A stretch of DNA of 64,000 bases from Nevskiaceae bacterium (GTDB lineage Bacteria; Pseudomonadota; Gammaproteobacteria; Nevskiales; Nevskiaceae): positions 1 to 64,000 of the forward strand of contig SSEB01000007.1 of assembly GCA_008012115.1 (NCBI GenBank), read 5' to 3'. A model generated the notes under the pieces. That model searched no databases, had not been told where the DNA came from, and saw nothing but the letters and a program-made list of their open reading frames with translations. Made by a program: the position numbers and the translations under genes. Of this stretch, positions 22,964-31,364 are shown in pieces. Positions within the stretch are counted from its first letter, which is position 1, and the number at the start of each line of letters is the position of its first letter.

Positions 22964-23785
22964 TCAGCCACTGGCGCGTGCGCGCGCCAGCACGCCGCAG
23001 AGCTGCTCGACCCCGTCGAGCACGCGTGGCGAGGGCCGCGCCAGCAGACTGGCATCCACCGCGTAGAGCCGCTGGCGACGCACCACGTCCGACTGCGGAA
23101 ACGCCTGCCAGTAGCGGCGGATGTCGTCGGCGCGATCTTCCTCGCCGTACACCACCACCTCCGGCGCGGCGGCCAGCACCGCCTCCTTGCTCAACGGCGC
23201 CGCGATCTGCGGCATGTCGGCAAAGACGTTGACACCACCGCATAGCGAAATCGCCTCGCTGATCGGGCTCAGCCGGTTGACGCTGAACGCCGGATCGGCC
23301 TCGATCTGGTACATCACGCGCAGCGGGCGGGCGCCGCGGTAGCGCTCACGCAACGCCGCCAGACGCTGACGATAGGCGGCCGCAGCAGCACGCGCCGCAA
23401 CGGGCGTGCCGAGCAGGTCGCCGACGCGCTCGATGGCGGCCGCCACGTCGGCCAGGCCGCGAATCGCCACCGGCTCCACCCGCAGGCCCAGCCCCGACAG
23501 ACGCTCGAGGATTTCCTGCGGTGTCCCGCCGGTCCAGGCCAGGACCAGGTCCGGGTGCAGCGCCGTCAACGCCTCGGCATTGACGGCGAAGGCATCGCCA
23601 ACACGCGGCAGCTTCGCTGCCTGCGGCGGGTAGTCGGTATAGGTCACGGCACCGACCAGGCGGTCACAAGCACCGGCGGCGCAGGCCAGTTCCGCCAGGT
23701 GTGGCGCCAGCACGACGACGCGCTCGGCAGCGTCGGCAAGCCCGGTGCAGACCGCCAGCAGCAGCGCCCAGACGATCCGCGTCAT
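22964..23785 (-). CDS. BtuF-like periplasmic cobalamin-binding protein
   Basis: This 273-residue protein has a signal peptide (MTRIVWALLLAVCTGLADA) and the class III binding-protein fold: ERVVVLAPHLAELACAAGA, GDAFAVNAEALTALHPDLVLAW. It resembles BtuF, which hands cobalamin to the BtuCD transporter. No BtuC or BtuD gene is in the window. It overlaps ampE by ATGA. Cobalamin specificity is supported by family resemblance and the separate btuB locus; a haem or siderophore ligand cannot be excluded. Confidence 0.82.
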   Translation of the reverse strand: MTRIVWALLLAVCTGLADAAERVVVLAPHLAELACAAGACDRLVGAVTYTDYPPQAAKLPRVGDAFAVNAEALTALHPDLVLAWTGGTPQEILERLSGLGLRVEPVAIRGLADVAAAIERVGDLLGTPVAARAAAAAYRQRLAALRERYRGARPLRVMYQIEADPAFSVNRLSPISEAISLCGGVNVFADMPQIAAPLSKEAVLAAAPEVVVYGEEDRADDIRRYWQAFPQSDVVRRQRLYAVDASLLARPSPRVLDGVEQLCGVLARARASG

Positions 23786-24654
23786 TGCATCAGCGCGCCG
23801 GTGGCGAAGAAGGCGAAGAAAGCCAGCAGCACCAGCAGGGCGCGCCGCTGCATGCGCAGCACCTCGCCCAGGCTCTCTTCGAGATTTGCCGGCACGGCGA
23901 CGGCGCCGTCCGCCTCCTCGGCGCTCAACGATGCCGCCGGCACTTCGGCCAGGATCGCCCAGGTGCCGGTGCGCCATTGCTCCATCGCTCCGAAAGCGTG
24001 GTTGCGCCAGGCGCGCAGCGCATCGTCGAGGCTGCCGGCCAGTCCGTACAGCAGCGCGGTGACGCGCGCGGGAATCCAGGCCAGCAGATCGTGCAGGGTT
24101 TCCGCCGCGCGCGCGGCGCGGGAGTCCGGCACCTGCTCGTTCAGCGCGCGCGGCAGGCGGCTGGCGAGGCGATAGAGCAACGCGCCGACCGGGCCTGCGG
24201 CGAAGAACCACAGCAGCACGCCGAACAGGCGTTCATGCGACTGGATGAACAGCGCGCCGATCAGGGTGCGGCGGGTCGGGTCGGCATGCGGCCCGCGCAA
24301 CAGGGCACGCGACAGTTGCAAGGCGGCCTCGCGATCGCCGCGCGCGCGCGCCTCCAGCAGGCTGTGCACGTCCTCGGACAGGTCGCGCGGCCCGAGGCAG
24401 AACAACAGGACGCCGCCGGAGACGATGAGGTCGAGGAAGGGACTGTCGATCAGCCCTCGCGCGTAGTACAGCGCTGCCAGCGGCGGTGCCAGCAGCAGCG
24501 CCGGCGCCCACGACGAGGCCCAGAGACGCGGCAGCGGCAGGATCGCCCGCAGCGCGCGCATGTAACCGAGAAACAGCACCGGCCGCCCCCACCACGCGTA
24601 GTGGCCGAGCGCGCGCTCCAGTACCAGCGCCAGCAAGATGCCGAGAAAGGTCAT
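23782..24654 (-). CDS. ampE: AmpE-type regulatory membrane protein
   Basis: AmpE is an inner-membrane protein classically paired with AmpD in the beta-lactamase-regulation locus; its activity is unclear. The 290-residue protein has several membrane segments (MTFLGILLALVLERALG, a C-terminal LLVLLAFFAFFATGALM) and the stretch LLAWIPARVTALLYGLAGSL that matches AmpE. AmpE is distantly related to CobD/CbiB, which is of note because a BtuF-like gene follows. Overlap with ampD is ATGA at 24651-24654. Confidence 0.88.
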   Translation of the reverse strand: MTFLGILLALVLERALGHYAWWGRPVLFLGYMRALRAILPLPRLWASSWAPALLLAPPLAALYYARGLIDSPFLDLIVSGGVLLFCLGPRDLSEDVHSLLEARARGDREAALQLSRALLRGPHADPTRRTLIGALFIQSHERLFGVLLWFFAAGPVGALLYRLASRLPRALNEQVPDSRAARAAETLHDLLAWIPARVTALLYGLAGSLDDALRAWRNHAFGAMEQWRTGTWAILAEVPAASLSAEEADGAVAVPANLEESLGEVLRMQRRALLVLLAFFAFFATGALMQ

Positions 24655-25247
24655 GCGTCGAGTCCCGCGAGATAGCGTGGCCAGTCGAACCGGGGGCCGG
24701 GATCGGTCTTGCGGCCGGGCGCGATGTCGGAGTGTCCCACAATCCGGTCGCGCGCGAGCCGCGGGTAAGCCCGCAGCAACGCTCGCGTGACGCGCGTCAG
24801 GCGCCGGTACTGCGCCTGCGTGAACGGCTTGCGGTCGCAGCCTTCCAGCTCGATGCCGATGGAGAAATCGTTGCAGCGCTCGCGGCCGCGGTACTGCGAT
24901 TTGCCGGCATGCCAGGCGCGCTGGTCGAACGCCACGTACTGCGTCAGGGCGCCGTCGCGGCGAATCAGGCAGTGGGCCGAGACCTTGAGATCGCGCAGGC
25001 TGGCGAAATACGGATGCGCGGCGTGATCGAGGCGGTTGAGGAACAAGTCATCGATCCAGGGGCCGCCGAAGCGGTCCGGCGGCAGGCTGATGGCATGAAT
25101 CACCAGCAGAGAGACATCCGCGGGATCGGGCCGCTCGTCGAAGTTGGGCGACGGCAGCCAGCGCGCGCCACGCAGACGCTGCGTGGCGGGATCGACCGCG
25201 ACGCGACCCGCGGAACCGGCCGCTGCTTTTGGCGTCTGAGCATTCAT
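24651..25247 (-). CDS. ampD: 1,6-anhydro-N-acetylmuramyl-L-alanine amidase AmpD
   Basis: AmpD is the cytoplasmic zinc amidase that trims recycled anhydromuropeptides and so keeps the inducer of AmpR low. The protein shows LLVIHAISLPPDRFGG, VSAHCLIRRDGALTQYV, RAWHAGKS, GIELEG and GHSDIAPGRKTDPG, with the zinc His residues present. The start is uncertain: ATG at 25247 (198 residues, used here) follows a TATATC box by only 4 nt, suggesting a leaderless message; ATGs at 25268 and 25286 are alternatives. It heads a four-gene operon and is divergent from the M16 protease. Confidence 0.92.
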   Translation of the reverse strand: MNAQTPKAAAGSAGRVAVDPATQRLRGARWLPSPNFDERPDPADVSLLVIHAISLPPDRFGGPWIDDLFLNRLDHAAHPYFASLRDLKVSAHCLIRRDGALTQYVAFDQRAWHAGKSQYRGRERCNDFSIGIELEGCDRKPFTQAQYRRLTRVTRALLRAYPRLARDRIVGHSDIAPGRKTDPGPRFDWPRYLAGLDA

Positions 25248-25285
25248 TGCCGATATATTCTGCGGCATCACCTCCGGGGGAACCA

Positions 25286-28039
25286 ATGAGACGCCATTTT
25301 CTCGCCGCGCTGGCGGCGCTTTGCGCCTTTTCCGCCCAGGCCGTCCCTGCGGCGCCGCGCGAGGCGCTGCCCGACATCGTCATCCCCTACCAGAAGTTCG
25401 TGCTCGGCAACGGCCTGACCCTGATCGTGCACGAGGATCACAAGGCGCCGATCGTCGCGGTCAACGTCTGGTACCACGTCGGCAGCAAGGACGAGCGCCC
25501 TGGCCGCACCGGCTTCGCGCATCTGTTCGAACACCTGATGTTCAACGGCTCCGAGCACTACGACGACGACTACTTCCGTCCGCTGGAACCGGCCGGCGCC
25601 ACCAAGATGAACGGCACCACCTGGTACGACCGCACCACCTACTTCGAGAACGTGCCGACCTCGGCGCTGGACCTCGCGCTGTGGCTGGAATCCGATCGCA
25701 TGGGGCACCTGGTCGGCGCCATCGACCAGAAGAAGCTCGACGAGCAGCGCGGCGTCGTGCAGAACGAGAAGCGCCAGGACGAAAACCAGCCCTACGGCAA
25801 GGTCGACGAGGTGATCGCCGCCAACACCTATCCGGCGGGCCATCCGTATTCCTGGACCACCATCGGCTCCATGGAGGACCTCAACGCCGCCTCGCTGGAC
25901 GACGTCAAGGACTGGTTCAAGACCTGGTACGGGGCCGCCAACGCGGTGCTGGTGATCGCCGGCGACGTCGATACCGAGGCGGTGAAGAAGAAGGTGGAGC
26001 TGTACTTCGGCGACATCGCCCCCGGCCCGACGGTGAAGCATCAGCAGGCCTGGGTCGCCAAGATGAGCGGCACGCACCGCGCGACGATGGCCGACCGCGT
26101 GCCGCAGGCGCGGCTCTACAAGACCTGGAACATCCCCGGCATCGCCACGCGCGACTTCACCCTGCTCGACATGGCCAGCGACGTGCTGGCCGGCGGCAAG
26201 AACAGCCGCCTGTACAAGCGGCTGGTTTACGACGACCAGATCGCCACCGACGTCTCGGCCTCGATCGGCCCGTTCGAGATCGGCTCGCAATTCCAGATCA
26301 CCGCCACCGCCAAGCCGGGCGTGCCGCTGGCGCGCATCGAGCAGGCGGTGGATGAAGAGCTGGCGCGCTTTCTCAAGGACGGTCCCACCGCTGAGGAACT
26401 GACGCGCGCGCGCAGCACCGAATACGCCGCCTTCGTGCGCAGCGCCGAGCGCGTCGATGGCTTCGGCGGCAAGTCGTACATCCTGGCGCAGAGCCAGGTC
26501 TATGGCGGCAGCCCGGACCACTACCAGCAGCGGCTGCACTGGATGCGCGATGCCCGCGCCGCCGATCTGCGCGACGTGGCGCGGCAGTGGCTCTCCGACG
26601 GCGTGTTCGTGCTCGAGGTCGCGCCCTTCCCCGAGTACGCCGCGGCCAGCACCGGCGCCGACCGCAGCCAGCTGCCCGCCACCACCACGCCGCCGGCGCT
26701 GTCCCTGCCGCCGCTGCAGCGCGACACGCTGTCCAACGGCCTCAAGCTGGTACTCGCCGAGCGCCACAGCGCACCGGTGGTGCAGCTGCAGCTGATTGTC
26801 GATGCCGGCTATGCCGCCGACAGCCTGGCCAAGCCCGGCACCGCCAAGTTCGCACTGGGCATGATCGACGAGGGCACGCGGACGCGCGATTCGCTGCAGA
26901 TCGCGGCGCGCGCCGAGGAACTGGGCGCGCAGGTCGGCGCCGGCTCGACGCTGGATACTTCGTACATCTCGCTCAACGCGCTGACGCCCAGGCTCGGCGA
27001 TTCACTGGAACTGTTCAGCGACATCCTGCTCAACCCGACCTTCCCGGACAAGGAGATCGCGCGCATCAAGCCGCAGTTCGCCGCCGCCATCCGCCAGGAG
27101 CGCTCGCAGCCCTACGGCATCGCCTCGCGCATCTATCCACGTCTGATCTACGGCGAGGGCCATGCCTATGCCAATCCGCTGTCGGGCAACGGCACCGAGG
27201 ACAGCATCAACTCGATGACGCGCGATGAACTGCAGGCCTTCTACCGCCGCTGGGTGCGGCCGGACAACGCCACGCTGCTGATCGTCGGCGACACCACCCT
27301 GGCGCAGATCAAGCCGATGCTGGAAGCGCGCCTGCGCGACTGGCGGGCGCCGGCTGAACCGCTGCCGCAGAAGAATCTGGCCACGGCGACGCTGCCGGAC
27401 AAACCGCGCGTGTTCCTGGTCAACCGCACGGGCGCCGAGCAATCGCTGATCCTGGCGGCGGAGCTGGCGCCGCCGCGCAGCGACCCCGATCACCTGGCGA
27501 TGGTGACGGTCAACACCGCGCTGGGCGGCAACTTCGTGTCGCGCATGAACATGAACCTGCGCGAGGACAAGCACTGGGCCTACGGCGCCTTCACCGTGCT
27601 GAACAACGCCAAGGGCCAGCGGCCGTTCTTCGCCTACGCGCCGGTGCAGACCGACAAGACCGCGCCGGCGATGCAGGAAGTGCAGAAGGAACTGCGCGAC
27701 CTGATCGGCGGCAGGCCGCTGAGCGGCGAGGAACTCAACTTCGCGCGCGACAGCATCGCGCTGAGCCTGCCGGGCGAAAACGAGAGCGCCAGCGACATCG
27801 CCGCGTCCTACGCCAACATCCTGACCTATCACCTGCCGGACACCTACTACAACGACATCGTCGGCCAGTTGCAGGCGCTGACGCCGGAGCGTCTGCAGGC
27901 GGTGGCATCGCGGCTGGTGCATCCGGATGCGCTGACCTGGATCGTGGTCGGCGACCTCGCCAAGATCGAGGAGCCGATCCGCAAACTCGGCATCGGCGAG
28001 GTCAAGGTGCTCGACAGCGAGGGCCGCGTGCTGCGCTGA
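25286..28039 (+). CDS. secreted M16-family (insulinase-type) zinc protease
   Basis: This 917-residue protein is a two-lobe M16 peptidase. It has a signal peptide (cleavage near AQAVPA), the inverted zinc motif HLFEH at residues 79-83 with the third ligand Glu about residue 161, and a second M16 domain in the C-terminal half (LSNGLKLVLAERHSAPVVQL) that lacks the motif, as is normal. The start ATG at 25286 is preceded by GGGGGAA; a longer reading from 25229 would destroy the signal peptide. It probably degrades peptides in the periplasm. It is monocistronic. Confidence 0.95.
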   Translation: MRRHFLAALAALCAFSAQAVPAAPREALPDIVIPYQKFVLGNGLTLIVHEDHKAPIVAVNVWYHVGSKDERPGRTGFAHLFEHLMFNGSEHYDDDYFRPLEPAGATKMNGTTWYDRTTYFENVPTSALDLALWLESDRMGHLVGAIDQKKLDEQRGVVQNEKRQDENQPYGKVDEVIAANTYPAGHPYSWTTIGSMEDLNAASLDDVKDWFKTWYGAANAVLVIAGDVDTEAVKKKVELYFGDIAPGPTVKHQQAWVAKMSGTHRATMADRVPQARLYKTWNIPGIATRDFTLLDMASDVLAGGKNSRLYKRLVYDDQIATDVSASIGPFEIGSQFQITATAKPGVPLARIEQAVDEELARFLKDGPTAEELTRARSTEYAAFVRSAERVDGFGGKSYILAQSQVYGGSPDHYQQRLHWMRDARAADLRDVARQWLSDGVFVLEVAPFPEYAAASTGADRSQLPATTTPPALSLPPLQRDTLSNGLKLVLAERHSAPVVQLQLIVDAGYAADSLAKPGTAKFALGMIDEGTRTRDSLQIAARAEELGAQVGAGSTLDTSYISLNALTPRLGDSLELFSDILLNPTFPDKEIARIKPQFAAAIRQERSQPYGIASRIYPRLIYGEGHAYANPLSGNGTEDSINSMTRDELQAFYRRWVRPDNATLLIVGDTTLAQIKPMLEARLRDWRAPAEPLPQKNLATATLPDKPRVFLVNRTGAEQSLILAAELAPPRSDPDHLAMVTVNTALGGNFVSRMNMNLREDKHWAYGAFTVLNNAKGQRPFFAYAPVQTDKTAPAMQEVQKELRDLIGGRPLSGEELNFARDSIALSLPGENESASDIAASYANILTYHLPDTYYNDIVGQLQALTPERLQAVASRLVHPDALTWIVVGDLAKIEEPIRKLGIGEVKVLDSEGRVLR

Positions 28040-28074
28040 GGCCCGGCGCGCGTCGGGAGACGCCGCAATCGCAC

Positions 28075-28184
28075 CACCCGCTCTGCCGGCAATAATCCGG
28101 TAGAGTGTTATTTAATATTTAACGAATTTAAATTCGTTAAATATTTTAAAACATCTTGTCGCCGCTTTCGGTGCAGAGCGGGTG
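28075..28184. repeat. 110-bp inverted element, copy 4 (near-perfect AT core)
   Basis: Exactly 110 bp with a 12-bp terminal pair (CACCCGCTCTGC). The 46-nt core is an almost perfect AT palindrome centred on AATTTAAATT. GTTAT is at 33-37 and AAAAC at 74-78. It lies between the converging M16 protease and small membrane-protein genes. Confidence 0.92.
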
Positions 28185-28217
28185 GCATCCAGGCCGTGCT
28201 GGCCGCAGCGCGGGCAC

Positions 28218-28247
28218 AAAAAAACCGCCGGCTCGCGCCGGCGGTTT
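28218..28247 (-). terminator. intrinsic terminator of the small membrane-protein gene
   Basis: An 11-bp stem (AAACCGCCGGC / GCCGGCGGTTT) is followed on the minus strand by a run of seven T. It is 20 nt past the stop codon at 28268. Confidence 0.9.
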
Positions 28248-28267
28248 GGGATGCGATGCTGCAGGGT

Positions 28268-28561
28268 TCAATCCATGTGGCCCAGCGGGCGACGGAAGGT
28301 GAATGCGGCCGGCTCGGCCACCAGTTTCTTGGCGGGCTCCGCCGGGGGCACGCCCATCACGATCGACAGCGGCAGTTGCGCGATGAACAGACCGGCGCCG
28401 ATCACGGTGGCCACCAGGCTCACCGGGCGCACGATCAACAGGTCGGCCGCCATCGCCGTTGCCGACGGCTCGTCATTGATGACGCCACGGGGATCGTCGG
28501 CGAAGGCCGCGGCGGACGAGAACGTCAACGCGGCAGCGAGCAGGGCAGTGGTGAGCTTCAT
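28268..28561 (-). CDS. small exported protein with one membrane segment, unknown function
   Basis: This 97-residue protein has a signal peptide (MKLTTALLAAALTFSSAAAFA) and one further hydrophobic stretch (LVATVIGAGLFIAQLPLSIVMG), followed by a Pro/Ala/Lys-rich tail. I do not recognise a named family. Relatives are often auto-annotated as transporter components without support. It has its own terminator and is divergent from trmL. Confidence 0.75.
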   Translation of the reverse strand: MKLTTALLAAALTFSSAAAFADDPRGVINDEPSATAMAADLLIVRPVSLVATVIGAGLFIAQLPLSIVMGVPPAEPAKKLVAEPAAFTFRRPLGHMD

Positions 28562-28651
28562 GGCGTCCCCAGGGGTTTTTCAAGCACGTCAGCAGCTTAG
28601 GCAGCATTCCCAAAGCTGTCAATCAAGTGCGGGACGCTTATAGTGGCACGC

Positions 28652-29110
28652 ATGCTCCATGTCGCGCTCTACCAGCCGGAAATTCCGCCCAACACCGGCA
28701 ACGTCATCCGCCTCTGCGCCAACACCGGCGCCGCCCTGCACCTGATCCACCCGCTGGGTTTTCGCATGGACGACCGCGACCTGCGCCGCGCCGGGCTCGA
28801 CTATCACGAGTACGCCGAGGTGCGGCAGCACGCCTCGCTCGACGCCCTGCTCGGCACGCTGCCGGGCGCGCGGCTGCTGGCCTTCACCACCAAGGCCAGC
28901 ACACGGCATGACGCGCTGAGCTACCAGGATGGCGACGTGCTGCTGTTCGGCCCGGAGAGCCGCGGCTTGCCCGACGAGGTGCTGGCGCGCCTGCCCGAGG
29001 GTCAGCGCCTGCGCATTCCGATGCGGCCGGGCAACCGCAGCCTCAACCTGTCGAACGCGGTGGCGGTGGCGGTGTACGAGGCCTGGCGGCAGCGCGATTT
29101 CGCCGCCTGA
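28652..29110 (+). CDS. trmL: tRNA (cytidine34/uridine34-2'-O)-methyltransferase TrmL
   Basis: TrmL (YibK) methylates the wobble nucleotide ribose of tRNA-Leu isoacceptors. The 152-residue SPOUT enzyme starts MLHVALYQPEIPPNTGNVI and has the knot motifs LFGPESRGLP and IPMRPGNRSLNLSNAV. The ATG at 28652 matches the family start; a GTG three codons upstream is in frame. TATAGT ends 7 nt before the ATG, so the mRNA may be leaderless. It converges with gpsA (8 nt), as part of a locus conserved in gammaproteobacteria. Confidence 0.96.
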   Translation: MLHVALYQPEIPPNTGNVIRLCANTGAALHLIHPLGFRMDDRDLRRAGLDYHEYAEVRQHASLDALLGTLPGARLLAFTTKASTRHDALSYQDGDVLLFGPESRGLPDEVLARLPEGQRLRIPMRPGNRSLNLSNAVAVAVYEAWRQRDFAA

Positions 29111-29118
29111 GCACCGCG

Positions 29119-30144
29119 TTATTCGGACTCGGCCTTCTGTGGCCGCGTCGCCAGCAGGCGCACCGCCTGCACCGGCGAAATCTGGCCCTGCAGCACGAGG
29201 CTCACTGCTTCGGTGATCGGCATCTGCACGCCGAGCTTGCGCGCCAGCGCCAGCACCGTCGGGGCGGCCTTCACCCCCTCGACCACCTGCTGAATCTCCT
29301 GGATCGCCTCGGGCACGCTCTTGCCCTGCGCCAGCAGCAGGCCCATGCGGCGGTTGCGCGACTGGTTGTCGGTGCAGGTCAGCACCAGGTCGCCCATGCC
29401 GGACAGGCCCATCAACGTTTCAGGTTTCGCGCCCAGTGCCTCGCCCAGCCGCATGATCTCGGCGAGGCCGCGGGTGATGATGGCGGCGCGGGTGTTGGCG
29501 CCGAGGTTGAGGCCGTCGGCGATGCCGACGCCGATGGCCATCACGTTCTTGGCGGCGCCGCCGATCTCGACGCCCGGCAGGTCGTCGGCGGTGTAGGCGC
29601 GGAAGCCATCGCCGTGGAACAGGCTGGCGAGCTTTTCGGCGAACGCCTCGTCGCGCGAGGCGATGGTCACCGCCGTCGGCAGGCCGATGCCGAGTTCCTT
29701 GGCGAAGGTCGGGCCGGAAATCACCGCCAGCGGATGCGTGGTGCCGACGGCGTCCTCGATCACCTCGTGCACCAGCTTGCCGGTGCCGGGCTCCAGGCCT
29801 TTGCAGGCGCAGGCGATGCCCTGCCCCGGCCGCAGCCAGGGCTTGATCGTGTTGAGAGTCTCGCGCAGCGCATGACTGGGCGTGGACACCAGCAGGTCTT
29901 CGGCGCCGGTCACCGCGGCGTGGAGATCGGACAGCGCCTCCAGCTTCACCGGAAAGGCGCAGCCCGGCAGGTACTGCCGGTTCTCGCGCGACGCCTGCAT
30001 CGCCGCCATGCGCGCGGCATCTCGCCCCCACAACAGCGTCTGCGAACCGCGACGCGCCAGGTGGACCGCCAGCGCGGTGCCGAAAGAGCCGGCACCGAGG
30101 ACCGCGATGGCGGCGCTAGTTGAGCTTGGCGGCGGCTGCGGCAT
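29119..30144 (-). CDS. gpsA: glycerol-3-phosphate dehydrogenase [NAD(P)+]
   Basis: GpsA reduces dihydroxyacetone phosphate to sn-glycerol 3-phosphate for phospholipid synthesis. The 341-residue protein has the NAD fold IAVLGAGSFGTALAVHLA, the substrate motif GPTFAKELGIGLPTAV, the catalytic Lys in GGAAKNVMAIGVGI and GLSGMGDLVLTCT. The start at 30144 overlaps the 3' end of secB by 29 nt; no better start exists downstream before the NAD motif. It is the last gene of yibN-grxC-secB-gpsA. Confidence 0.97.
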   Translation of the reverse strand: MPQPPPSSTSAAIAVLGAGSFGTALAVHLARRGSQTLLWGRDAARMAAMQASRENRQYLPGCAFPVKLEALSDLHAAVTGAEDLLVSTPSHALRETLNTIKPWLRPGQGIACACKGLEPGTGKLVHEVIEDAVGTTHPLAVISGPTFAKELGIGLPTAVTIASRDEAFAEKLASLFHGDGFRAYTADDLPGVEIGGAAKNVMAIGVGIADGLNLGANTRAAIITRGLAEIMRLGEALGAKPETLMGLSGMGDLVLTCTDNQSRNRRMGLLLAQGKSVPEAIQEIQQVVEGVKAAPTVLALARKLGVQMPITEAVSLVLQGQISPVQAVRLLATRPQKAESE

Positions 30145-30601
30145 GATCGGCCTTTCCGGCCTGCGCGCGCTGCTGATGCTCCAGGTACAGCGCGTCGAAG
30201 TTGATCGGCTGCAACAGCAACTGCGGGAAGCCGCCGCGCTGCACGAGATCGGCCACCGCTTCGCGCGCGAACGGGAACAGCAGGCCCGGGCAGTAGCCGC
30301 CCAGCACCGTGCCGAGTTCGGCCTCGGCGAAGCCGGCAATGGTGAAGACGCCGGCCTGGTGCACTTCCACCAGGAAGCCCACGTCCTCGCCGAGCTTGGC
30401 GGTGACCGTCACCGACAGCACCATGTTGTAGGCGTCGTTGCCCAGCGGCGCGACCTGCGTGTTGACCTGCACGTCGAGCTGCGGCTGCCACTGGCGCGTG
30501 AACACCTGCGGCGCCAGCGGCACTTCCAGCGACGCGTCCTTGAGGTAGATCTTCTGCAGCAGGACCTGTCGGTCCGCCGGGTTGTTCGGGTTCTCAGCCA
30601 T
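30116..30601 (-). CDS. secB: protein-export chaperone SecB
   Basis: SecB is the tetrameric chaperone that keeps preproteins unfolded and passes them to SecA. The 161-residue acidic protein shows IYLKDASLEVPLAPQVF, the conserved GGYCPGLLFPFAREAVADLV and FPQLLLQPINFDALY, all hallmark stretches. A good ribosome site (AGGAAAC) precedes the ATG. It lies 18 nt downstream of grxC. Confidence 0.98.
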   Translation of the reverse strand: MAENPNNPADRQVLLQKIYLKDASLEVPLAPQVFTRQWQPQLDVQVNTQVAPLGNDAYNMVLSVTVTAKLGEDVGFLVEVHQAGVFTIAGFAEAELGTVLGGYCPGLLFPFAREAVADLVQRGGFPQLLLQPINFDALYLEHQQRAQAGKADHAAAAAKLN

Positions 30602-30619
30602 GTTTCCTGATCGTTGTTC

Positions 30620-30874
30620 TTAGTCTTTGAGCAGCGGATCGAGACCGCCGGCGCGGTTGAGCGCCGAGAGGTCGTCATAACCGCCGACGTGCGTATCGCC
30701 GACGAAAATCTGCGGCACGGTACGGCGCCCGGTGATGCGCGTCATCTCCTCGCGCCGCGCGGCGTCCTCGTCGACGCGGACTTCCTCCACGGCGACGCCC
30801 TTCTGCTGCAGCAGGCGCTTGGCCATCGTGCAGAACGGGCAGATGCCCGTCGTATACATCCGCACCCGTTTCAT
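30620..30874 (-). CDS. grxC: glutaredoxin 3
   Basis: This 84-residue thiol-disulfide oxidoreductase uses glutathione to reduce protein disulfides. The redox motif is CPFC (the usual form is CPYC), and the glutathione-binding TVPQIFVGDTHVGGYDDL is intact. The gene order rhodanese-glutaredoxin-secB-gpsA is conserved with E. coli. Confidence 0.97.
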   Translation of the reverse strand: MKRVRMYTTGICPFCTMAKRLLQQKGVAVEEVRVDEDAARREEMTRITGRRTVPQIFVGDTHVGGYDDLSALNRAGGLDPLLKD

Positions 30875-30901
30875 GCGTGCGACTCCGACACCACGGTTCC
30901 T

Positions 30902-31327
30902 TTACTTGGCCGTCACCGGCAGGCTGCTGGCGATCCAGCCGTTGATACCGCCGCTGAGGGGATACGCCTCGGCGAAGCCATTCTTGCGCAGTTTCTCCAC
31001 CGCCGTCACGCTGCTGGGGCCCATTGCGCAATAGACCAGCACCGGCCGCGATTTCTCGCGGGCGATCTGACCGATCTGCTCCTCGAGCTTGGTCAGCGGC
31101 AGATTGACCGCGTTGAGCAGGTGCCCGCGCTTGAAATCCGCCGCCGGCCGCACGTCGATGATCAGCGGGTCGCGGTCGTTGATCAGGCGCACCGCCGCCA
31201 TCGCGCCGAGGCGCTTGCCGCCGGTGAGGTGGCCGTGGATCTCGTTGGCGATCAGCAGCGCGATCACCACGCCGAGCGCGACGAACAGCAGCAGATGGTT
31301 TGAGACGAATTGCAGATAGGCTTGCAT
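30902..31327 (-). CDS. yibN: membrane-anchored rhodanese-like protein YibN
   Basis: The 141-residue protein has one N-terminal membrane helix (LLLFVALGVVIALLIANEI) and a cytoplasmic rhodanese domain. The active loop reads VYCAMGPSS, with Cys in place, so sulfurtransferase activity is plausible. The start (31327) is only 37 nt from the divergent envC start, so the two promoters must overlap or lie inside the opposite gene. It heads the secB operon. Confidence 0.93.
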   Translation of the reverse strand: MQAYLQFVSNHLLLFVALGVVIALLIANEIHGHLTGGKRLGAMAAVRLINDRDPLIIDVRPAADFKRGHLLNAVNLPLTKLEEQIGQIAREKSRPVLVYCAMGPSSVTAVEKLRKNGFAEAYPLSGGINGWIASSLPVTAK

Positions 31328-31364
31328 TGCGATGAACGGTCGAAAACTCCTTTACCATTATCGC